From Luminiphilus sp. (lineage in GTDB: Bacteria > Pseudomonadota > Gammaproteobacteria > Pseudomonadales > Halieaceae), in assembly GCA_029251065.1 (NCBI GenBank), contig JAQXEB010000180.1:1-5133 (forward strand): a stretch of 5,133 nt of DNA. Reading direction: 5' to 3'. Positions 1 to 5,133 of this stretch are shown in pieces (within the stretch, counting starts at the first letter, position 1; each line of letters begins with the position of its first letter). The notes beneath the pieces were generated by a model, which was not told the origin of the DNA, did not search any database, and was given only the letters and a program-made list of their open reading frames with translations. Both the position numbers and the translations under genes were made by a program.

Positions 1-49
1 AATCTCAACGATTAGTGTAAACACCTGACTCGATTACTGACACGAAGCT

Positions 50-79
50 GGGCCTTTTCAGACACAACATTAAAGGCCC
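50..79 (-). terminator. Inverted repeat at the 3' end of the gene set, possible non-canonical terminator
   Basis: GGGCCTTT at 50-57 and AAAGGCCC at 72-79 form a perfect 8-bp stem with a 14-base loop, five of the eight pairs being G-C. In the minus-strand transcript the first arm covers the last hydrolase codons and touches the stop codon (70-72). No run of U follows the second arm (the next bases are AGCTTC), so it is not a standard intrinsic terminator. It may protect the mRNA 3' end or assist termination, or it may be chance. Nothing else is visible in 1-69. Confidence 0.35.
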
Positions 80-1200
80 CGATAAACCGCCGCCAGCAAC
101 TTGACAGAACGAAAATCTCCATTCAAACCGACCGCCATTTTGTTCATTACATAAGCTGCAGAGAGGCGCGCATCCTGATCAATCACCACGGCAGAACCAC
201 CCCAGCCGCCCCAGTAACAGGTGTTCTTATTCGGCGACAGCGGCACATTTTCGGGCACTATGCCAAATCCCAGGCCAAACGTCTGTGGTACGCCTGTTGC
301 CAGGTCTTTACCTGAAATACGAGGCCGCATGACCTGATGCGCAGTATCCTCTGAAAACAACCGGACGCCAAACGCCTGCCCGCCACAGGCCAGAGGCGTC
401 TGCGCCCGCGCCACCGAACGCGCATTACCATGCCCATTAGCGGCAGGAATTTCAGCCTTACGCCACGCATCAGTCCAAGAATAGTGCGCTGGCGAAAATG
501 GATTGCGAAAAGTGCGAGCAGAAATGGACCCTGGATCTTCGGGTGCCGGACCCTCTCCGGTACCCGCCACTATGAGGTTTGCGATACGAGGGAACTCAGA
601 CTCTGGCACGCCAATATGAAAATCGGCCTGTAGCGGCTGAGCAATTTCAGAAGCAAAAAACTGGCCCAAGGTTTGTCCGCTGATCCGCCTTACGAGCTCG
701 CCGATCAGATATCCCTGCGTTATGGCATGGTAACCGGTGGCGGTACCCGGCTCCCACCAAGGCTCTTGCCTTGCTAAGGCAGAGCATATTTTATCCCAAT
801 CATAGAGATCTTCTGGCTCCATGGGCTCGTCCATCCCAGAGAGTCCGGAAGCATGGTTCATGAGGTGCCAGACTTTCACGTCCTGCTTGCCGTTCGCCGC
901 GAATTCAGGCCAATAACGCGAGACGGGCGCGTCAAAGTCCAACTCACCACAATCAGCCAGCATCAAGGCAGTAAGGAAGCTCATCGTCTTTGTGGTTGAG
1001 TACACATTAATGATGGTGTCTTCCTGCCAGGCTGTAGTGCGGCTTTCGTCAAGGTGCCCACCCCACAAGTCAATCACCACTTCACCATCAACAGTGAGGG
1101 CATATGACGCACCCACATCGCTTCCCGCATCGATGCTGGCCGCCAGGATGTCGCGCACTTCGGCGAACCGCTCATCACAGAACCCAAAGACTTCGGCCAT
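70..1200 (-). CDS. Serine hydrolase, beta-lactamase/esterase family VIII fold (EstB-like)
   Basis: The 376-residue product has the landmarks of the class C beta-lactamase/penicillin-binding-protein fold used by family VIII carboxylesterases. The S-x-x-K motif is STTK at residues 68-71 (nucleophile Ser68, base Lys71). The usual HxSGL segment is LMNHASGL at 113-120. Tyr157 in TGYHA is the likely catalytic tyrosine, and WGGWGGS at 330-336 replaces the KTG box of true beta-lactamases. WGG at this place is known from EstB-type esterases, so an esterase, lactonase or amidase role is more likely than antibiotic resistance. The length matches the family (about 370-400). There is no signal peptide or membrane segment, so it should act in the cytoplasm, unlike periplasmic AmpC enzymes. 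The ATG start is supported by GAGGAG eight bases upstream. It is the last gene of the set, 29 bases after the symporter gene, and so probably processes what the symporter imports. The substrate is unknown; the fold is certain, the reaction is inferred. Confidence 0.93.
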   Translation of the reverse strand: MAEVFGFCDERFAEVRDILAASIDAGSDVGASYALTVDGEVVIDLWGGHLDESRTTAWQEDTIINVYSTTKTMSFLTALMLADCGELDFDAPVSRYWPEFAANGKQDVKVWHLMNHASGLSGMDEPMEPEDLYDWDKICSALARQEPWWEPGTATGYHAITQGYLIGELVRRISGQTLGQFFASEIAQPLQADFHIGVPESEFPRIANLIVAGTGEGPAPEDPGSISARTFRNPFSPAHYSWTDAWRKAEIPAANGHGNARSVARAQTPLACGGQAFGVRLFSEDTAHQVMRPRISGKDLATGVPQTFGLGFGIVPENVPLSPNKNTCYWGGWGGSAVVIDQDARLSAAYVMNKMAVGLNGDFRSVKLLAAVYRGL

Positions 1201-1208
1201 GCTACTTG

Positions 1209-1214
1209 CTCCTC
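1209..1214 (-). promoter_or_regulatory. Ribosome binding site of the serine hydrolase gene
   Basis: On the minus strand this reads GAGGAG, eight bases before the ATG at 1200. It lies inside the 29-base gap after the symporter stop codon, so the hydrolase has its own good initiation signal and need not depend on translational coupling. It settles the choice of start. Confidence 0.75.
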
Positions 1215-1229
1215 GTTATCGCCTTGCTA

Positions 1230-2696
1230 TCACCGGGCATTGAGCGCAACCAAAATTTCCGCATGTCGGGCACGGGTAAGCTTATGACGTGCGTAAAATG
1301 GCAACGCCATGACACCAGCGATGCACATAATCGGCCCCCCAAATAAACCCAAACGCCAGATGACATCGCTGCTGACTTCCCCGGGCACCGCGTTCAGAGG
1401 GAAAACAACAAAGAGATCCAGCATTATGCCACCCAAAAAATGTCCAACCGAGTTAGCCGCCTTTGCAAAAAATGCGCGCGCAGAGTAAATCAAGCCCTCC
1501 TGCCTCTGACCCACAAGCAACTCATTTTCATCAGTGATGTCTCCCAACATCGACATCATCGCAACTGCACCTGCGGCCGCGCACAAAGTACTGAGAAAGG
1601 AATTGGCCAACAACAGCGGCAATAACAAGTCAGACCCATTGACGGGCATCAGGCCCAACAAGCGCAGATCTATCGGAAGCTGTGTGAGTACCACGATCCC
1701 CAGGAGACCTGCCAACAAAACCGGCTTTCGGTCAAACTTCCTCATCAATGCAGGAGAAGCACTGGCACCGATAATAACAGCAGGAATGACCACCAGACCG
1801 AACCACTTAATTTGTTCCGGCTTCAGCTCCCAGTAATAAGTAGCAATAAAAATTCCGAGCGTTTCGCTGAGTCCAATTGAAATCATCAATAAGAAAAAAC
1901 CGAGGAGTAGGACAGCGTAATTAGGATTCTTGAAAACACCCATCAGCTCTCGATAGAACCCCCCAAGCGACATCCGCGCAAGATTCTCGGGTGGTGAACT
2001 GAGATACGGTACTCGCCCCAACGTACCAAGAGAGCTTGCATAAATCATCACCAGAACGATTCCGCAGGCCGTTAGAATCACCGGGGGATACGCCGATACA
2101 TCAAGGTGCTTGGGCACGACCGACCCGTCCGCAAGCGTACTTTCACCCGCAAAAAAGAAGCCCCAGACTGTGAGGGCAAATAGTGCACCCGACACATAGC
2201 CAATAATTGCATTCAGACTGAAGAGTCGCGAACGCTCATTGGGATCCTTAGTCAACTCCCCTCCCAGTGCATGGTGGGGAATAGTGTAAAGCGTTACGAA
2301 TAACCGGCCGGAGATAGTCCAACAGGTCAGCCAAATAAAAAGCCATAGCGAGTTCGGTTCGCCCGACACACCACCCGTAAGCGCTGCCGGGGGATTAAAT
2401 ATAAAAAACAGTGAGGTAGCTAGAGGAATGGGGGCCATGAACAAGAAGGGGTGACGCCTACCCAATCGCGAACGCCAACGATCAGAAATCATACCGACCA
2501 AAGGATCGGAGACTGCGTCTCCGATCATGGCCAGCATAATCGCCGTACCGATCAGTGAATTAGAGAGACCAATTGCTTGGTTGTAGAAAATGACAATAAA
2601 TCCATTAAACATGCCATTGAAAACAACCTCCCCCATCTCGCCTATGCCATAGGCGAGCTTAGTCCTCAGCGGTAAGCGCTCGCGGCCTAAACTCAT
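1230..2696 (-). CDS. GPH-family (MelB-like) MFS cation symporter
   Basis: This 488-residue protein has about twelve hydrophobic segments (roughly 12-38, 46-68, 83-100, 116-136, 161-182, 206-224, 257-284, 297-315, 326-349, 356-382, 404-432, 446-468) and family signatures of the glycoside-pentoside-hexuronide:cation symporters. The N-terminal KLAYGIGEMG is typical. GDAVSDPLVG at 59-68 carries Asp60 and Asp64, matching the cation-site pair Asp55/Asp59 of MelB, followed by SDRWRSRLGRRHPF at 71-84. IPHHALGGEL (139-148) and NERSRL (153-158) mark the loop after segment four. GDITDENELLVGQRQEG (385-401) and Lys412 match the cytoplasmic loop and Lys377 of MelB. It should carry a solute across the inner membrane coupled to sodium or protons. 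By alignment from memory, the MelB sugar-binding Asp19 and Asp124 fall on Val24 and Thr138, so melibiose-like sugars are doubtful. It starts 17 bases after the receptor stop codon. The family is sure; the substrate is unknown. Confidence 0.93.
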   Translation of the reverse strand: MSLGRERLPLRTKLAYGIGEMGEVVFNGMFNGFIVIFYNQAIGLSNSLIGTAIMLAMIGDAVSDPLVGMISDRWRSRLGRRHPFLFMAPIPLATSLFFIFNPPAALTGGVSGEPNSLWLFIWLTCWTISGRLFVTLYTIPHHALGGELTKDPNERSRLFSLNAIIGYVSGALFALTVWGFFFAGESTLADGSVVPKHLDVSAYPPVILTACGIVLVMIYASSLGTLGRVPYLSSPPENLARMSLGGFYRELMGVFKNPNYAVLLLGFFLLMISIGLSETLGIFIATYYWELKPEQIKWFGLVVIPAVIIGASASPALMRKFDRKPVLLAGLLGIVVLTQLPIDLRLLGLMPVNGSDLLLPLLLANSFLSTLCAAAGAVAMMSMLGDITDENELLVGQRQEGLIYSARAFFAKAANSVGHFLGGIMLDLFVVFPLNAVPGEVSSDVIWRLGLFGGPIMCIAGVMALPFYARHKLTRARHAEILVALNAR

Positions 2697-2704
2697 GACG
2701 CTTT

Positions 2705-2708
2705 ACCT
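2705..2708 (-). promoter_or_regulatory. Weak ribosome binding site of the symporter gene
   Basis: On the minus strand AGGT lies eight bases before the symporter ATG at 2696. It is a poor Shine-Dalgarno match compared with those of the two neighbouring genes. With the receptor stop codon (2714-2716) only 17 bases from the start, ribosomes finishing the receptor may supply much of the initiation. The start is still favoured because the protein then begins with the usual short tail before the first GPH helix. Confidence 0.45.
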
Positions 2709-2713
2709 GATGC

Positions 2714-5071
2714 TTAGTACTGCACCCTGAGTGTGACGCCGTAACTGCGAGGATCTCCGGGATAGGCGTTGAAGCTGCCAGCCTGAATCACAGAGTTGAA
2801 CAATGCATCAGTGTAATCCTCTTCGAAAATATTCTTGGCCCATAAACTCAACGTCCAGCGGCCGTCTGTATCGCTCACGCCCACCGTGGCGTTCGCCGTA
2901 ACATAACTATCTTGGTCAGCAATGGGGTTTTGCTCTGACGTTACGTTACGCGCACCGCGATATCGAGCAACGAGGTTCGCAAAGCCGTCGACTGCGCCAA
3001 AATTCTTGGTGTAACTCACCGATGAACTTAGCGTCCACTTAGGGACAAACGACAGTCGTCTCCCGCTGAGGTCCTGAGTTACGCCTGGTGTAGCAGGTGT
3101 ACCTGTCGGGGCTATGATCTTTGGCCCGCCAACGTAGCTGTCATACTTGGCATCCAGGTAAGACCCAGAAAACGAGACATACAGGTTGGCGGTGGGGGCA
3201 TAAAACGTCTCAAACTCAAAGCCATCAACCTGAATTTCACCCGCATTGGTTAGGGTAAACGTAACGCCGTTAAAGGCATTGGTCTGGAAGTCACGCAAGC
3301 GCTGCGAAAATCCCGCAAGGTTGACCTGGAGCTTATTATCGAGCGCACGAACTTTAGCACCCACCTCCCACGCATCGGCAATTTCCCGATCAAAGTCAGC
3401 ACCGCCCGCACCGGCACTGACATTAAAACCACCGGCTTTATAACCACGCTTAGCACTACCGTACAAACTCACGCTATCGCTGTATTTATAAGAAAGGGTA
3501 AGGTCCCCAGTCGGCTCACTCTCACTGCGTTTCTCAGCAAAATCGGACAAAGGCCTGAAGAGCTGAACTGCGGCCGCTGCGCCCCGAAACGGAGCTGGAA
3601 GCATTGCAACAACTGGATTGCTGGTAGGGTCACTGAAGTCAATGGCTGAGTAAGGTGCGTTGGTAGTAATGTCAGCCTCAATCTCCTTGTCTTCAGTGGT
3701 CCAGCGAGCACCAAGCGATGCGGTCAGCTTGTCACTGACGTGATAGTCGACCTTACCGAATACCGAGTGGCTGGTTGTCAGCAAATTAAACTCACCTTGT
3801 CTGCCAGTACCTGCGCCAATGAAGGATCCAGCGGGAGCACCCGACAGGGTTTCAACAAGTGTGACGATGCCACCGATCGCACCATCAAAAAACGGACGGG
3901 CAAACTCACCTAACTGGTTATCATTAGTATTATCTTGATCAGCGTCGTAGTAATAATAGCCAATCATCCAATCGAGTTTGTCAGCGTCGGTGGACTGCAG
4001 TCTCAACTCCTGAGTAAACACCTGCCGGTCAATGTAGTTTTGCAATACCCCGCTGAGCGGAATGTCGATAAAGTCGGCATCTATGTCGTTGGTTTCTCGA
4101 AAGTCTCGAAAAGCACTAAGGGACGTAAACGTGTAGTTGTCATTCACCCAATCCACTTGGGCCGAGACGCCGCTTTGGTCCTGTTCAGTGTACATCGCTC
4201 GGTCAAATTTTATCTCGCGCTGGTAGATATCATCGGGTAACAATGTTGCTCCCAGTGCGGTTGTACGAACCGCATTGGCCGGCAAATTGTAATAAAAAGG
4301 AGCACCACAACAGTCCTCGCGAATGGATGAGGTATCCGCAATAATCCGGAAGGTCAGATTGTCGCTGGGCTCTATAAGCAGTTGTCCACGCAAGGCAGAC
4401 CGGTCTCTATCATTGACCGCGCCTCGGCCGGGCTGCACGTTGTCAATATAACCGCCACGCTTGTTATGGTTACCCGACAAGCGGTAAGACATTGTGTCCG
4501 TAAGAGGTCCAGTCACCGTACCGCGGGTTATTTTGCTCCCATAGTTGCCGATGCTGTGTTCAAGGTTTAGACCAAATTCTCGCTGCGGTTTTTTGGTAAT
4601 GATCGAAATAACACCTGCGGGCGTGTTTTTGCCGTATACCGAGCTCTGTGGGCCGCGCAATATTTCTACCCGCTCGACAGCGATAAAGTCGTCAATGGCA
4701 GAGGCTGCCCGGCTACGGTAGACGCCATCGATAAATACCCCAACGGAGGGCTCTAAACCTGCATTATTCCCAGAGGTCCCCAACCCACGAATACTGAAGG
4801 TTTGCTGAGAGGAGGTCTGATTTTGGCCGGTGTTTAGCGAAGGTGTCGCGATTTCAAGCTCTTGGATATCGTCAATCCGCTTTGTGACGAGGTCTTCTCC
4901 AGACACTACAGACACGGCTACGGGCGTTTCTTGCAGTGTGGCCTCTCGCTTCTGCGCGGTTACAACGACTTCCTCTATCCCCGTAAACAGATCTTCTTGG
5001 GCTAGGCTGAGACTCGTCGCCAGTAATGTTACCGAGAGCACACCAACCTGCACTACGTTGATTAGCCGCAT
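2714..5071 (-). CDS. TonB-dependent outer-membrane receptor
   Basis: This complete 785-residue receptor imports a scarce ligand across the outer membrane using TonB-ExbB-ExbD energy. Residues 1-24 form a signal peptide (basic Arg2, hydrophobic core, likely cut at SLA/Q). The TonB box is EEVVVTA at 33-39. The plug spans about 45-162, with FSIRGLG (92-98), VGVFIDGVY (110-118) and VERVEILRGPQSSVYG (132-147). The barrel fills the rest: FTQELRLQS (352-360), GYYYYDADQD (371-380), KRGYKAGGFN (541-550), DAWEVGAK (566-573), VDGFEFE (615-621) and the closing strand YGVTLRVQY (777-785), which ends in Tyr where Phe is usual. There is no N-terminal signalling (STN) domain, because the TonB box follows the cleavage site within about ten residues, so control by a FecIR-type surface signalling pair is unlikely. 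I see no haem-receptor FRAP/NPNL motif. The subtype is very widespread in environmental alpha- and gammaproteobacteria and does not reveal the ligand. A strong AAGGAG eight bases upstream fixes the start. It is the first gene of the set. Confidence 0.97.
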   Translation of the reverse strand: MRLINVVQVGVLSVTLLATSLSLAQEDLFTGIEEVVVTAQKREATLQETPVAVSVVSGEDLVTKRIDDIQELEIATPSLNTGQNQTSSQQTFSIRGLGTSGNNAGLEPSVGVFIDGVYRSRAASAIDDFIAVERVEILRGPQSSVYGKNTPAGVISIITKKPQREFGLNLEHSIGNYGSKITRGTVTGPLTDTMSYRLSGNHNKRGGYIDNVQPGRGAVNDRDRSALRGQLLIEPSDNLTFRIIADTSSIREDCCGAPFYYNLPANAVRTTALGATLLPDDIYQREIKFDRAMYTEQDQSGVSAQVDWVNDNYTFTSLSAFRDFRETNDIDADFIDIPLSGVLQNYIDRQVFTQELRLQSTDADKLDWMIGYYYYDADQDNTNDNQLGEFARPFFDGAIGGIVTLVETLSGAPAGSFIGAGTGRQGEFNLLTTSHSVFGKVDYHVSDKLTASLGARWTTEDKEIEADITTNAPYSAIDFSDPTSNPVVAMLPAPFRGAAAAVQLFRPLSDFAEKRSESEPTGDLTLSYKYSDSVSLYGSAKRGYKAGGFNVSAGAGGADFDREIADAWEVGAKVRALDNKLQVNLAGFSQRLRDFQTNAFNGVTFTLTNAGEIQVDGFEFETFYAPTANLYVSFSGSYLDAKYDSYVGGPKIIAPTGTPATPGVTQDLSGRRLSFVPKWTLSSSVSYTKNFGAVDGFANLVARYRGARNVTSEQNPIADQDSYVTANATVGVSDTDGRWTLSLWAKNIFEEDYTDALFNSVIQAGSFNAYPGDPRSYGVTLRVQY

Positions 5072-5133
5072 ATCACATTCTCCTTAGAATCGCGTATTTG
5101 TTATTTTAGATATTATTAATTAGCGATTAGATG
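5072..5133 (-). promoter_or_regulatory. AT-rich leader of the receptor gene; possible promoter
   Basis: This is the only upstream non-coding DNA visible for the three-gene set. It is strongly AT-rich between 5096 and 5123. On the minus strand TAAAAT at 5108-5103 matches the -10 consensus at five of six positions, but the hexamer 17 bases upstream (TCTAAT) is a poor -35 box. A pair of ATTAG direct repeats (plus strand 5119-5123 and 5126-5130) lies just upstream and could be an operator or chance in AT-rich DNA. The true promoter may lie beyond the window edge. Confidence 0.25.
5080..5085 (-). promoter_or_regulatory. Strong ribosome binding site of the receptor gene
   Basis: The minus strand reads AAGGAG eight bases before the ATG at 5071, an almost ideal Shine-Dalgarno sequence and spacing. 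It settles the start codon and agrees with the signal peptide beginning at that Met. An out-of-frame ATG at 5076-5078 is only two bases after AAGGAG and therefore too close to be used. Confidence 0.85.

Larger units (their letters stand above)
70..5071 (-). other. Putative three-gene operon: receptor, symporter, hydrolase
   Basis: The three genes share a strand, with gaps of 17 and 29 bases and no room for an internal terminator hairpin or a full promoter between them, so one mRNA from upstream of 5071 is the simplest reading. Their products lie in outer membrane, inner membrane and cytoplasm, in transcription order. That suggests a route for uptake and cleavage of one compound. No regulator is encoded in the window, and the cluster could continue past either edge. 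Co-transcription is inferred from spacing alone. Confidence 0.8.

Noticed and set aside
258..470. Minus-strand open frame of 70 codons inside the hydrolase gene
   Set aside because: It is in a different frame on the same strand as a gene with intact motifs before and after it; an Arg-rich frame-shifted product with no support.
70..1200. Antibiotic-resistance beta-lactamase
   Set aside because: There is no signal peptide, and WGG replaces KTG. The metabolic neighbours fit an esterase-type enzyme better.
992..1346. Two overlapping plus-strand open frames (83 and 80 codons) across the hydrolase-symporter junction
   Set aside because: Both overlap the ends of two well-supported genes, including the STTK-coding region and the hydrolase start, and neither resembles a known protein.
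1534..1836. Plus-strand open frame of 100 codons
   Set aside because: It is antisense to helices of the symporter; its low-complexity composition and lack of any motif mark it as a shadow.
3935..4240. Plus-strand open frame of 101 codons
   Set aside because: It is antisense to the receptor barrel, where the coding frame is clearly conserved; no recognisable protein and no convincing ribosome binding site.
4830..5087. Plus-strand open frame of 85 codons opposite the receptor N-terminus
   Set aside because: It lies wholly over the signal peptide, TonB box and plug start of the receptor, has no family resemblance, and is rich in Ser/Thr/Arg as expected of an antisense shadow.
9..5130. Identical 7-mer cgattag near both window ends (9-15 and 5124-5130) as possible element ends
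   Set aside because: Seven bases recurring in the same orientation across 5 kb is expected by chance; there is no transposase, integrase or target duplication.
5131..5133. ATG at the last three plus-strand bases as the start of a divergent gene
   Set aside because: No Shine-Dalgarno sequence precedes it and only the start triplet is inside the window, so it cannot be supported.

Overview
The window holds three complete genes, all on the minus strand and read from right to left: a TonB-dependent outer-membrane receptor (5071 to 2714), a GPH-type (MelB-like) inner-membrane symporter of the major facilitator superfamily (2696 to 1230), and a cytoplasmic serine hydrolase of the beta-lactamase/esterase family VIII fold (1200 to 70). 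The gaps are 17 and 29 bases. Each start has a Shine-Dalgarno-like sequence, strong for the first and third genes and weak for the second. The three are very probably one transcript starting upstream of 5071.

The organism is a Gram-negative bacterium, because the first gene encodes an outer-membrane TonB-dependent receptor with a signal peptide. The receptor subtype (EEVVVTA TonB box, LRGPQSSVYGKNTPAG plug motif, RGYKAGGFN barrel motif), the GPH symporter next to it and the mid-range base composition fit a marine or environmental gammaproteobacterium, or an alphaproteobacterium such as a sphingomonad, that carries many such receptors. This placement is inferred from family habits, not from a marker gene.

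Region by region: 1-69 holds the 3' flank, with a perfect 8-bp inverted repeat that overlaps the end of the hydrolase gene. 70-1200 is the hydrolase, 1230-2696 the symporter and 2714-5071 the receptor. 5072-5133 is an AT-rich leader with a clear ribosome binding site and only a speculative promoter. No RNA gene, mobile element, CRISPR array or long repeat was seen, and no gene-free stretch exceeds 70 bases.

Taken together, the genes read like a capture, import and cleavage route for one compound: the receptor takes it across the outer membrane, the symporter takes it across the inner membrane, and the hydrolase cuts an ester- or amide-like bond in the cytoplasm. The gene order follows the path of the substrate from outside to inside. 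The substrate cannot be named from the sequence. No regulator, sigma/anti-sigma pair or other catabolic gene lies inside the window, so the cluster may continue beyond its edges. I see no clearly new biological system; the main interest is the orphan substrate of this compact set.
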